Positions 8,395 to 17,667 of a stretch of DNA of 64,000 bases are shown here, piece after piece; positions within the stretch are counted from its first letter, which is position 1; every line of letters starts with the position of its first letter. The notes below the pieces were generated by a model that saw only the letters and a program-made list of their open reading frames with translations, was not told where the DNA came from and ran no database searches. Position numbers and translations under genes: made by a program. Source of the stretch: Sabulitectum sp964571965 (GTDB lineage: Bacteria > Fermentibacterota > Fermentibacteria > Fermentibacterales > JCC-6). Location of the stretch: the NCBI GenBank assembly GCA_964571965.1, contig CAZNFQ010000002.1, forward strand, positions 1-64,000, in the 5' to 3' direction.

Positions 8395-9366
8395 TCAGAG
8401 ATCCTCCAGCAGTTTCGCTATCTGATCTCTGTTCATTCCGGAACCTATACAGGCCATGAGCATGATCCGCATCTTGTTCCCCGCCATGTCTCCTGCAGAA
8501 AGCACCCCTTTGTTCAGAAGACCAAGTCCTCCACCGGGGTAGGCATAAACCCCAAGCACCCTTCCCTTGTAGCATCTGCTGGACATGGCCACAGTAACGG
8601 AGGCCTTGACAGCCCGTTCCATGGCTTCAGCGGTCCTGGGATGCACATTGCCCCTGCCGAAGGCTTCTACTACTATTCCAGCGTATCCTGATTCAACCAT
8701 ATAGTCAATGAGATCATGCCCGAATCCTGCGGCGGTTCTCACCAGACCCACACGGGTGTCCAGCTTCAGAGGTCCTTCGGGAAGGTTAAGCCTCCAGATG
8801 GGAAGTCTGTGATATATCACCTTGTCATCATCCACGAAACCAAGGGGTCCGTATCCCGGAGAGCTGAAACTGCTTACATTGGAAGTACAGGTTTTCGTTA
8901 CTCTGCCTGCAGCATGTATTTCATCGTTGAGAACCACTGTAACACCAAGGTTCTTGGTTTCCGTGCAGGCCACTCTCACCGCATTCCTGATGTTCCTGGG
9001 ACCATCAACTCCCAGCTCGCTGCTGCTCCTCATTGCCGCGGTAAATACCACGGGAAGAGTTCCTTCCAGGTGCAGGTCTGCCATGAAGGCGGTTTCCTCC
9101 AGGGTGTCGGTTCCGTGGGTAACCACGATGCCATGGTATTCTCCTGACAGTTCCCAGGACCGGAGAAGTCTTGCTATGTCCGCCATTATCTCCGGTGTTA
9201 TGTGGGGACTTGGAAGGTTGGCGAACCTTTCAACGGTTATATCCGCGTTCTCAATTTTGTCCAGAATTTTGATATCCATTCCGGACACCGGTCCTATGGT
9301 AATTCCGCCTTCTCCCGGAAGCATTTCGATGGTACCGCCGGTGGAAAGCACTAGAATTTTTTTCAT
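8395..9366 (-). CDS. L-asparaginase
   Basis: Hydrolyses L-asparagine to aspartate and ammonia. The 323-residue product has the family's two signatures: the N-terminal STGGTIEM with the nucleophilic threonine at about residue 12, and VVTHGTDTLEETAF with the second Thr-Asp-Lys/Thr triad residues near 86-90. The AMRSSSELGVDGPRN stretch also fits. There is no signal peptide, so it should be cytoplasmic (type I like). It is separated from the 1189-residue orphan by 1 base and so is probably co-transcribed with gyrase. It suits an amino-acid-fermenting organism. Confidence 0.94.
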   Translation of the reverse strand: MKKILVLSTGGTIEMLPGEGGITIGPVSGMDIKILDKIENADITVERFANLPSPHITPEIMADIARLLRSWELSGEYHGIVVTHGTDTLEETAFMADLHLEGTLPVVFTAAMRSSSELGVDGPRNIRNAVRVACTETKNLGVTVVLNDEIHAAGRVTKTCTSNVSSFSSPGYGPLGFVDDDKVIYHRLPIWRLNLPEGPLKLDTRVGLVRTAAGFGHDLIDYMVESGYAGIVVEAFGRGNVHPRTAEAMERAVKASVTVAMSSRCYKGRVLGVYAYPGGGLGLLNKGVLSAGDMAGNKMRIMLMACIGSGMNRDQIAKLLEDL

Positions 9367-9367
9367 T

Positions 9368-12300
9368 TCAGCCTCCGGTAGACTTCAGCGTGCGGTTTTT
9401 CAGGTACTCCTTCAGTTCGGCTGGTTTATCGGTCATCGGAAGAGCTTCCACGACGAATCCTTCATCGGCTCCATGTATATCGAGAAGTCTCATGAGTTCC
9501 GAATCGGAACCCGCTGCCTGGAGGAGGGTCTGGCTTTCTTCCAGCATCTTCAGAAGCCCTTCCCTTGCGGGATCCACCGTCCACCGGAGAATGATCGCCA
9601 CAGAATCCGCATTGTCCCTGTACTTTCTTCTCATGTCGGCGCTTATCTCTCCGGCCTCCTGGGCAGACACTATACCGCTGCCGTATCTAACCCTTCTGAA
9701 GACGTCTTTAACAAAGTCCACCGCTTCGGTGATCTCTTCCACCAGGCTCTGATTCCTGCCTCCGACTCCGCTGAAGATCCATGAATCCATCAGGGCTTCT
9801 GCAATTTTGGATCTTACAGGTTCGGATTCGATTTCCAGCAGGGAACTCTCCACGGAAATGAAGAAGTTCGAAAAACTGGTCATGAAAGATATTTTTCCGG
9901 TGACTGAGTCTTCCATGGACAGTCTTTCAACGAGAATGTCCATGAGAATTCTGCTCCTGCTCATTCCCAGAATGAGCAAATCAAGCCTTTCAGCGGAGTT
10001 TCTTTTCCAGAGAGGCTGGAGGAAGCTCTTTTCCATGAGATCAAAGGGATCCTGGCCGCTGGACTGGTTGTAGAAGCTCTGCTGAAGTGTGGAGAGGAAG
10101 TTTTCCGCATCGGTATAACCGAGAAACTCTATGGCCTGGGTTGCTGCTCTGGCAAGAGCCATTGCCTTGCTGTCCGAGTTTCTGGATACGAGAACCATCT
10201 CAACGGCGCAGTTCAGCAATGGAGGAAGGGCCGCCTGTCTCCAGCCATGGTACAGATCCTGTTCCATGAACCCTTCCAGGCTCTCCAGATAATCGTATGT
10301 TTCCGCTGACGGGTAGCCTCCCGACCTGTGGGCCGCAAAAAGAGAAAAGGGTGCCACTCCCTGCGAACGGGAAATAAGCTGCTCCATCATTTTTCTGTCC
10401 CAGTTCAGGGACAAAGATGCTCCTCCGGATATTTTTGCAGCCATCAATTCCATGGAAAGATACGCGGAAACGTTAAGAATAAGATCCTTGATGTCGGCTC
10501 CTGTGGTTCCAACGAGTGCCGATACCGCCCCGAAAAGCTTCATTCTGGTGTTCTCGAAGGCGGCCTTTCTTTCTACCCAGTCTTCCCGGCGTGATCCTGA
10601 CCAGTTCTCGTCTATTTTCAGTGGCGGAGGAGTTTTCTGGGATAGCCACGAATCAAGTACGGTCACTCTGTCCTGCAGTATTTCCTGATCAAGCTTTTCC
10701 AGAAGGAATTCGGCGAATTCGCTGTCGCCGGTCATGCCTCCTATGCTTCTTGTTATTTCCTCGGCCAGACTGAAAAGAAATCCTTTGAGAGATGATATGT
10801 CCCTGCTGAATAGAGCGATACAGTCCGGAAGAAGGGAGCCGAAAAATATATTTGCCGTGGAACCGGTTCCGGTGACACCCGAGTTTGCAGGTGCGCTGTC
10901 GCCGGGCATAAGCCTTTCTGCAAGCTCTCCTATTACATCACTGGAAACAACTTCCAGGGCCTGTGAGTAATTGACGAAAACCCTCAGGAGATTGGATACC
11001 CCGGTAGTCAGAAACGCTGAAAAAAGCCTGTCGGCTCCTTCTTCCCACACCGCAGTTCTGCTGAATCTGTCACATATCCTTCTTATTCCCTTTATCAGAT
11101 CCTCAGAACGGTTGCCCTCGATGCCCGGTACGGCAAGGAGATCGGTTATTACCTTGTCAACCGCCTCAATTCGTCCACCTGCCCTGAGCACCTTCTGGAA
11201 AACCCTGTGTTCAGTCTCTCTGAGTTTTTCGATATCTCCTGCGGAGTTGTATCCGGATACAGCGAAGGCAAGACACTCCCTGAAAACGGGATCGTCGGGA
11301 TGAACCTCCTGAAGAAGCCTGGTTACAACGTTTTCAAGGTATCGGCATCTTATGGTTACATCATTTATCCTGCTGACGAAATCGATGATGGCTTCTTCCA
11401 CTTCCACGGGAAATGACAGGATGACCTCAACCCACAGGGGGGCAAGCCCTGAAAGGGTTTTTTTCCTGTCGATCGCGGACAGGGCTTCTACAAGTTTGGC
11501 GGTGGGGGTTATTCTGGTAAGGTATTTTTGTGCCTGATCCGTCTCGGCTGCCCTTATGAGAAGGGAACTGGCGGAAAGAATGCTGCTGAGTGAAACTCCG
11601 CTGTGGAAAGCCGCCTTGTCCAGCTGAATCAGAGCAAGCCTTGCTTCCTGATGAGTCATTTCCACCAGAGATCTGTAAAAAGCCTTCAGTGCAGTTCGGT
11701 CGGTGGATATGCTCACAGGAAGAATTCCAGCCGCTATCTTGGAAAGCCTGATGGTATTGGAGGGAGACAGCCTGTTCTCCGGCTGTGTATCTTCCACGAG
11801 CCTTGCCAGAAAATCAACCACATCTCCGCTTATTTCCTCCCCTATAGCCTTGAGAAACCTCACCAGCTTCCCAAGTGAAATCCCTCCAGGAACATTATTG
11901 AGGAATGAGACTATGGCCTCTCCCATTTTGCCGTGTTCGCTTCCGGCTACCCCGTGGGAGACCGCCTCTATCACAAGATCCATCTCCAGCTGATCGTCAA
12001 TATGGCCACGGAACTCCCGGCTGCTGTTAAGAGCCGCTTGAATTCTGCTTCTGCTGTTGGTGTTGAACAGCTCCATGACCTTATGGCTCCGTTCGAGAGC
12101 GTAAAACTCTTCCAGATTCTTTCTGGACTCTATTCCTCTGAGAATGCCTGCAAGGAATCTGATGGAACTCACAGGAACAAGACCTCTGCTGAGCCTGCCG
12201 TGAACCAGATTTCCCCTTCTCTTAAGAAGATTCCAGATCTGATTGAAGTCAGATTCGTCCAGAAGCCATCCGGTTTCTATGGTAAAGTCAAGAAGAAGCC

Positions 12301-12937
12301 TGGAGAGTTCGTCATCTGTTTTTTCTTTGCCGATTCTGCTGAAAAATCTGTTAAGGGATCCCACAAGGTCCATCCCTCCAGAGCTGATTCTGAGGCAGAC
12401 GAATGCGAACCTGTCCGGAAATCTTGCCGCAACCTCCAGAGGAATGTTCACGTGGGTGGCGGAAGAGATACCGGTGGACCTGAGGGTTTTCAGCCAGCAC
12501 CAGAGAATTTCCTCGAAGCTGAGACCGAATTTATCTCTGCTGTACCCCTGCAGAAGGGAGAAGAAGCCTGTAACCGCCGAGGGCATCACCGAGGATCTCA
12601 GTGTATGACAAATCCTGAACCATACTTCCGCTGTAATCTCGCTGTATTGATCAGGAATCATCAAACCGATGAGAAAGTTGTATATCTTTTCTGCTTCATT
12701 CCTGTCCATGATGGACATAAGTGAAGCCAGTGCAGGAACCGCACTGCCAAGCTGTCCGGCAATTGCCAGCCGTTCAATGGAACCTTGAAGCCTGGGCACG
12801 GACTTCAGATCTATCCTTGACACATCAGGCATCACCGGAGGCGTAACCTCCGGGGGAGGTACCGGTATGTTTCCAAGGTTCCTTACTGCAAGCCAAGCTC
12901 TTATCTGTTTGGCCAGAGTGTCTTTACCCTGAGGCAT
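9368..12937 (-). CDS. Large helical protein of unknown function in the gyrase operon
   Basis: A 1189-residue product I do not recognise. It appears almost entirely alpha-helical, with no signal peptide, membrane segment, nucleotide-binding motif or cysteine cluster. Runs of amphipathic helices suggest a HEAT/ARM-like solenoid. A proline-rich linker (PVPPPEVTPPVMP) occurs at about residues 25-37. Its ATG overlaps the gyrA stop in TGATG, and its stop is 1 base from the asparaginase start, so it is translationally coupled to gyrA. Codon usage looks like its neighbours. I infer a soluble scaffold; the function is unknown. Confidence 0.85.
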   Translation of the reverse strand: MPQGKDTLAKQIRAWLAVRNLGNIPVPPPEVTPPVMPDVSRIDLKSVPRLQGSIERLAIAGQLGSAVPALASLMSIMDRNEAEKIYNFLIGLMIPDQYSEITAEVWFRICHTLRSSVMPSAVTGFFSLLQGYSRDKFGLSFEEILWCWLKTLRSTGISSATHVNIPLEVAARFPDRFAFVCLRISSGGMDLVGSLNRFFSRIGKEKTDDELSRLLLDFTIETGWLLDESDFNQIWNLLKRRGNLVHGRLSRGLVPVSSIRFLAGILRGIESRKNLEEFYALERSHKVMELFNTNSRSRIQAALNSSREFRGHIDDQLEMDLVIEAVSHGVAGSEHGKMGEAIVSFLNNVPGGISLGKLVRFLKAIGEEISGDVVDFLARLVEDTQPENRLSPSNTIRLSKIAAGILPVSISTDRTALKAFYRSLVEMTHQEARLALIQLDKAAFHSGVSLSSILSASSLLIRAAETDQAQKYLTRITPTAKLVEALSAIDRKKTLSGLAPLWVEVILSFPVEVEEAIIDFVSRINDVTIRCRYLENVVTRLLQEVHPDDPVFRECLAFAVSGYNSAGDIEKLRETEHRVFQKVLRAGGRIEAVDKVITDLLAVPGIEGNRSEDLIKGIRRICDRFSRTAVWEEGADRLFSAFLTTGVSNLLRVFVNYSQALEVVSSDVIGELAERLMPGDSAPANSGVTGTGSTANIFFGSLLPDCIALFSRDISSLKGFLFSLAEEITRSIGGMTGDSEFAEFLLEKLDQEILQDRVTVLDSWLSQKTPPPLKIDENWSGSRREDWVERKAAFENTRMKLFGAVSALVGTTGADIKDLILNVSAYLSMELMAAKISGGASLSLNWDRKMMEQLISRSQGVAPFSLFAAHRSGGYPSAETYDYLESLEGFMEQDLYHGWRQAALPPLLNCAVEMVLVSRNSDSKAMALARAATQAIEFLGYTDAENFLSTLQQSFYNQSSGQDPFDLMEKSFLQPLWKRNSAERLDLLILGMSRSRILMDILVERLSMEDSVTGKISFMTSFSNFFISVESSLLEIESEPVRSKIAEALMDSWIFSGVGGRNQSLVEEITEAVDFVKDVFRRVRYGSGIVSAQEAGEISADMRRKYRDNADSVAIILRWTVDPAREGLLKMLEESQTLLQAAGSDSELMRLLDIHGADEGFVVEALPMTDKPAELKEYLKNRTLKSTGG

Positions 12938-15426
12938 CAGCTCTCTTCTTCCGAGGAATCATCCCCTTCGATCATCTCTTCCCGAATTAGAGTTACATCA
13001 GACACAGTGTCTTCATCGTGAAGATTGATAAGTTTAACACCCTTGGTTGCTCTGCCTATTACGCTAACCTCGTCACAGCGGAAACGTATTACCATTCCGG
13101 CAACGGTGACAACCAGCATCTCGCTGCCCGGTTCAGGAGCTGAAACCGCAACAACACCGCCGTTTCTTTCATCGGTAATGATGTTGATGACTCCCTTGCC
13201 CCCTCGATGGGTATCTCTGTACTCGGAAACAGGAGTTTTCTTGCCATAGCCGTTTTCGGTTACCGTCATCAGAACGTCTTCATCACAGACCGTTACCAGA
13301 TCGACTATTCTGTCGTCTTTATCCAGTTTCATTCCATTTACACCCATGGTATCTCTGCCCTGGGAACGTACTTCCGCTTCGGAAAACTTGATGGCTCTGC
13401 CGTTTTTCGAAGCAAGAACCACCCTTGAGGATCCGTCTGTGAGTACCGCCTTTATCAATTCAGTTTCCTCAGCAAGCTTCACCGCTTTTATACCGTTTCT
13501 TCTTGGCCTGCTGTAGCAGTCCAGCCTGGTTTTCTTAACCATTCCGCCGCTTGTGGCCATTAGAACGTATCTGTCTCCTGCAAAGTCCTTTACGCAGACG
13601 CTGGCCACGGGTCTTTCCCCCGGGTTCAGCTCAAGGAGATTGATTATAGCTTTGCCCCGGCTGTTCCTTCCCCCCTCGGGAATCTGCCAGACCTTAAGCC
13701 AGTGGCAAATTCCCATATTGGTAAAGAACAGTATGTATGCGTGACTTGTGGACACGAAGACCTGTTCCAGATAGTCTTCTTCTCTGGTGGTTACTCCGGT
13801 TTTGCCCCTTCCTCCCCTGACCTGGCTTCTCCAGGTATCGACGGGAAGACGCTTGATGTAGCCCTTGTGAGAAACCATGACCACCATGGGTTCATCGGGG
13901 ATCATGTCTTCTATGTCTATCTCATCAGGGGCGTATGGAACAATTTCGGTTCTGCGGTCTTCTCCATATTTCTCGGCTATTTCCCTCAGTTCGTCTGCAA
14001 CTATCTTCATTCTCAGATCTTTGTCGCCCAGTATTTCCCGAAGCCTGTCAAGGGTTTTCTCCAGCTCCTGCAGTTCTTCTTCCAGAGATTTTCTGTCCAG
14101 GGCCGTCAGTTTTCCAAGCCTCATGTCCAGAATTGCCTGGGCCTGTTTGTCCGAGAAGGAGAATGTTTCCATAAGAGTCTCTTTTGCCGCGGACTGGCTG
14201 GAAGATCCCCTGATTATTCTTATAACCTGATCTATGTTGTCCTGTGCCTTTATCAAACCGCGAAGAATATGAGCCCTGGCTTCGGCTTTTTCAAATTCGA
14301 AAATGCTTCTTCTGTGGATTATCGTGTGACGATGATCTATGTAGGGAATGAGCATCTGTCTGAGATTCAGCCTTCCGGGAATCTGATCCACAAGGGCGAT
14401 CAGGTTGGCACCGAAACTGTTCTCAAGGGCTGTTTTTTTGTAGAGCTGATTAAGGACCACTTCGTCGATGGCATCTCTTTTGAGAACCACAACTATTCTC
14501 ATGCCGGCTCTGTCCGATTCATCGCGAAGGTCGGCGATTCCGGTTATCTTGCGATCCTTCACCAGATCAGCCATGGATTTGATCAGCCGGGCTTTGTTGA
14601 CCATATAGGGAAGTTCGGTAACGATAAGGCAGTTTCTGCCCTCAACTTCCTCTGAGGTAACCCGGCCCCTGACCACAATGCGACCCCGTCCGGAATGGTA
14701 CGCGTTCCTTACCCCCCTGAGCCCCATTATTATGCCCCCTGTGGGGAAGTCGGGAGCTTTGATGATGTCTATGAGTTCATCATCGTCTATCTCGGGGTTC
14801 TCTATGAGTGCGATACAGGCACTGATGGTATCCCTCAGGTTGTGAGGGGGAATGTTGGTGGCCATTCCCACGGCGATTCCCGATGAGCCGTTTACAAGAA
14901 GGTTGGGTATCCCGGAGGGAAGAACGGAAGGTTCCTGAAGCCTCTGGTCGAAATTCGGCTCGAAATCCACCGTGTTCTTCTCTATGTCAGAGAGCATTTC
15001 CTCACCGATTCTGGCCATTCTGGCTTCGGTGTAGCGGTATGCAGCCGCCGGGTCACCGTCCACGGAACCGAAGTTTCCCTGGCCCTGTACCAGCGGATAC
15101 CGCAAAGAAAAATCCTGGGCCATGCGAACCATGGCATCGTAAACCGATCCGTCACCATGGGGGTGATACTTTCCAAGAACGTCTCCAACCACGGTGGCAG
15201 ACTTTTTGTAGGGTCTCTGGTGGGTGAGCTTCTGTTCGTACATGCTGTATAGAATACGTCTGTGAACTGGCTTAAGGCCGTCGCGAACATCCGGCAGAGC
15301 TCTTCCCACGAGAACGCTCATGGAATAATCGAGGTACGACTTCTTCATTTCATCTTCGAGCTCGATGTGCGCGGGAAGAACTTCCCTGCGGTTCACCTCG
15401 GTGTTTTCAGTGTCTTTAGTAGTCAA
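12937..15426 (-). CDS. gyrA: DNA gyrase subunit A
   Basis: Breakage-reunion subunit of type II topoisomerase, 829 residues. The catalytic tyrosine is about Tyr132 in AYRYTEARM. The helix-turn-helix region reads KYHPHGDGSVYDAMVR, so the residue equivalent to E. coli Ser83 is glycine. The C-terminal beta-pinwheel carries a GyrA-box variant, QVRGGRGKTG, supporting gyrase rather than topoisomerase IV. The C-terminal tail is acidic and serine-rich. It overlaps gyrB by 11 bases. Confidence 0.97.
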   Translation of the reverse strand: MTTKDTENTEVNRREVLPAHIELEDEMKKSYLDYSMSVLVGRALPDVRDGLKPVHRRILYSMYEQKLTHQRPYKKSATVVGDVLGKYHPHGDGSVYDAMVRMAQDFSLRYPLVQGQGNFGSVDGDPAAAYRYTEARMARIGEEMLSDIEKNTVDFEPNFDQRLQEPSVLPSGIPNLLVNGSSGIAVGMATNIPPHNLRDTISACIALIENPEIDDDELIDIIKAPDFPTGGIIMGLRGVRNAYHSGRGRIVVRGRVTSEEVEGRNCLIVTELPYMVNKARLIKSMADLVKDRKITGIADLRDESDRAGMRIVVVLKRDAIDEVVLNQLYKKTALENSFGANLIALVDQIPGRLNLRQMLIPYIDHRHTIIHRRSIFEFEKAEARAHILRGLIKAQDNIDQVIRIIRGSSSQSAAKETLMETFSFSDKQAQAILDMRLGKLTALDRKSLEEELQELEKTLDRLREILGDKDLRMKIVADELREIAEKYGEDRRTEIVPYAPDEIDIEDMIPDEPMVVMVSHKGYIKRLPVDTWRSQVRGGRGKTGVTTREEDYLEQVFVSTSHAYILFFTNMGICHWLKVWQIPEGGRNSRGKAIINLLELNPGERPVASVCVKDFAGDRYVLMATSGGMVKKTRLDCYSRPRRNGIKAVKLAEETELIKAVLTDGSSRVVLASKNGRAIKFSEAEVRSQGRDTMGVNGMKLDKDDRIVDLVTVCDEDVLMTVTENGYGKKTPVSEYRDTHRGGKGVINIITDERNGGVVAVSAPEPGSEMLVVTVAGMVIRFRCDEVSVIGRATKGVKLINLHDEDTVSDVTLIREEMIEGDDSSEEES

Positions 15427-17371
15427 GGTTAGTCACCTCCGCCGCATGTTTCTCGATGAAATTCCGCCTGGGTTCCACCTCGTCTCCCATGAGTATGGAG
15501 AAAATCCTGTCCGCTTCCACTGCGTCATCCATCCTTACCTGAAGCATGAGTCTGTTTTCAGGGTCCATGGTGGTGGTCCACAGCTGTTCGGGGTTCATTT
15601 CGCCCAGTCCTTTGTATCTCTGAATGGTAACGTTTTGTGAGCCGGTTTCGTTTTTCAGAACCTGGTCACGCTCTTTTTCCGAATAAGCGTACACTTCCTT
15701 CTTTCCCCACCTGAGCCTGAAAAGAGGCGGCTGGGCAATGAAAATGTGCCCCTCTTCGATAAGTCTCGGCATGTACCTGAAGAAAAAGGTGAGAAGGAGG
15801 GTTCTGATATGGGCTCCGTCAACATCGGCATCGGTCATTATTATGACTTTACCGTATCTCAGTTTTTCCAGATCGAAATCTTCCTGACCGATACCAGTAC
15901 CGGCGGCTGTTACGAGGGTTCGTATCTCGTTGTTGTTCAATATTTTATGCAGAGGAGCCTTTTCAACGTTAATTATTTTTCCCCTGAGGGGAAGTATTGC
16001 CTGGAAGTATCTGTCCCTTCCCTGCTTGGCACTGCCGCCTGCTGAATCTCCCTCCACCAGGAACAGCTCTGCCTTGGCGGGGTCCCTTACTGTGCAGTCT
16101 GAAAGCTTTCCGGGAAGCGAAGCTGTTTCAAGGGCACTTTTTCGCCTTGTAAGCTCCCGGGCTTTTCTCGCGGCCTGCCTGGCTGCACAGGTGTCTATGC
16201 ACTTCTGGACTATTTTCCTGGCAGTTGATGGATTTTCCTCGAAATACTGCTCAAGTCCTGTGTAGACAGTACTTTCAACTACTCCTTTAATTTCCCTGTT
16301 TCCCAGTCTGGTTTTGGTCTGACCCTCGAACTGGGGATTTGACAGTTTAACGCTTACAACGGCTGAAAGGCCCTCTCTCACATCGTTTCCCGAGAATGAC
16401 TGATCTGTTTTTCTGAAAAGATTGTTTTTCGATGCATAGTCATTCAGACTCCGGGTAAGGGCAGCCCTGAATCCCGTAAGGTGCGTTCCTCCGTCTATGG
16501 TGTTGATGTTGTTGGCAAAACTGAAGACATCCTCCTGATAACCGGAATTGTATTGAATGGCAACATCGGTTAGAACGAAGGAATCGTCATCCAAAAGGCC
16601 CTCTCTGGTTATGTGCAGGGGCGGTTCGTGAAGTGGGTGTTTGTTTTCATTCAGAAAACCCACGAAGGAGGTTATTCCACCGTCGTACTTGAATACCTTT
16701 TTTTTGCCTTCCGTGCTTCTTCTGTCGGCAATGGCGATTCTCAGGCCGCTGTTCAGGAAAGCGAGCTCTCTAAGCCTTTTCGCAAGAGTGTCGAAACTGA
16801 ACTCGGTGGTTTCGAATATCTCTTCATCGGGAATGAAGTGAATGCTGGTTCCTGTATCCGCTGAAGATACAGGTGTCTCAACAGGGGCTGAGACCGGAAG
16901 CCCCCTGGTGTATTCCTGGCTGCATTTCATTTTCTTCTTTTTGATGGTTACCGTAAGAGAGCTGGAAAGGGCGTTCACTACGCTTACTCCCACACCGTGA
17001 AGTCCTCCGGATACCTTGTAGGATTTGTTGTCGAACTTTCCTCCGGCGTGAAGGGTGGTCATGACCACCTGAAGGGCTGAGATTCCTGTTTTCTGATGAA
17101 TTTCAGTGGGAATTCCTCTTCCGTTGTCGGTGATGGTTACCCCGCCGTCTGGTTCCAGGATGACTTCTATATTGTTGCAGTGGCCGCCCTGGGCTTCATC
17201 GACACTGTTGTCAACCACCTCGTAAACAAGGTGATGAAGCCCGGTAGACGAAGTGGATCCTATATACATGGAAGGTCTTTTCCTGACCGCCTCAAGACCC
17301 TCCAGTATCTGTATGGACTCGGCTCCGTAGGTGCTGTTTTCTTTACCGGTCAAAATTATCCTTTCTCTCAC
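15416..17371 (-). CDS. gyrB: DNA gyrase subunit B
   Basis: ATPase subunit of gyrase, 651 residues. The GHKL ATPase domain shows EVVDNSVDEAQGG, DNGRGIP and GGLHGVGVSVVNALS. The TOPRIM domain shows LVEGDSAGGSAKQGRDR and IMTDADVDGAHI. The C-terminus has the RYKGLGEMNPEQLW motif. Length and domain order are those of the short (non-proteobacterial) GyrB. Its start overlaps the DUF721 gene by 29 bases, so the dnaN-dciA-gyrB-gyrA set looks like one transcript. Confidence 0.97.
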   Translation of the reverse strand: MRERIILTGKENSTYGAESIQILEGLEAVRKRPSMYIGSTSSTGLHHLVYEVVDNSVDEAQGGHCNNIEVILEPDGGVTITDNGRGIPTEIHQKTGISALQVVMTTLHAGGKFDNKSYKVSGGLHGVGVSVVNALSSSLTVTIKKKKMKCSQEYTRGLPVSAPVETPVSSADTGTSIHFIPDEEIFETTEFSFDTLAKRLRELAFLNSGLRIAIADRRSTEGKKKVFKYDGGITSFVGFLNENKHPLHEPPLHITREGLLDDDSFVLTDVAIQYNSGYQEDVFSFANNINTIDGGTHLTGFRAALTRSLNDYASKNNLFRKTDQSFSGNDVREGLSAVVSVKLSNPQFEGQTKTRLGNREIKGVVESTVYTGLEQYFEENPSTARKIVQKCIDTCAARQAARKARELTRRKSALETASLPGKLSDCTVRDPAKAELFLVEGDSAGGSAKQGRDRYFQAILPLRGKIINVEKAPLHKILNNNEIRTLVTAAGTGIGQEDFDLEKLRYGKVIIMTDADVDGAHIRTLLLTFFFRYMPRLIEEGHIFIAQPPLFRLRWGKKEVYAYSEKERDQVLKNETGSQNVTIQRYKGLGEMNPEQLWTTTMDPENRLMLQVRMDDAVEADRIFSILMGDEVEPRRNFIEKHAAEVTNLDY

Positions 17372-17663
17372 TCTCTACCCCGGGCCGAATAAGAACCTTC
17401 AGCGAACAGAAAACGTCGGCACCGGCTTTAACATTCAAAGCAGAGAGAATCTCACTGCTTCTGTATTTCAGTTCCATGGCTGCGGCAGGACTGTGCACCC
17501 TTACTACAAGGGTTTTTCCATCGATGGTCGGTTCGTCGCAATATCCTGCCAGCTTTTTTCCGGCGATCTGTTTCCAGTGGGCAACAGCCTTCTTTCTGGG
17601 AGGTATGCTCTCAAGATCGAAGCTCCTGAAGAGCTCATCCACCAGACCGCGGATGTTTTTCAT
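17343..17663 (-). CDS. dciA: DUF721 protein, DciA-like (helicase loader candidate)
   Basis: A 106-residue DUF721 protein. The core VDELFRSFDLESIPPRKKAVAHWKQIAGKKLAG-type pattern, followed by the beta-strand segment TLVVRVHSPAAAMELKYRS, matches the DciA KH-like fold. DciA loads the replicative helicase in bacteria lacking DnaC/DnaI. It starts 4 bases after dnaN and overlaps gyrB by 29 bases. It occupies the position where recF followed by DUF721 is commonly found, but recF is missing here. The functional assignment is from family knowledge. Confidence 0.8.
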   Translation of the reverse strand: MKNIRGLVDELFRSFDLESIPPRKKAVAHWKQIAGKKLAGYCDEPTIDGKTLVVRVHSPAAAMELKYRSSEILSALNVKAGADVFCSLKVLIRPGVESERKDNFDR

Positions 17664-17667
17664 CTTC

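Noticed and set aside
13702..14655. A 317-codon open frame antisense to gyrA
   Set aside because: It lies wholly within gyrA, has no ribosome site, and its product is of low-quality composition.
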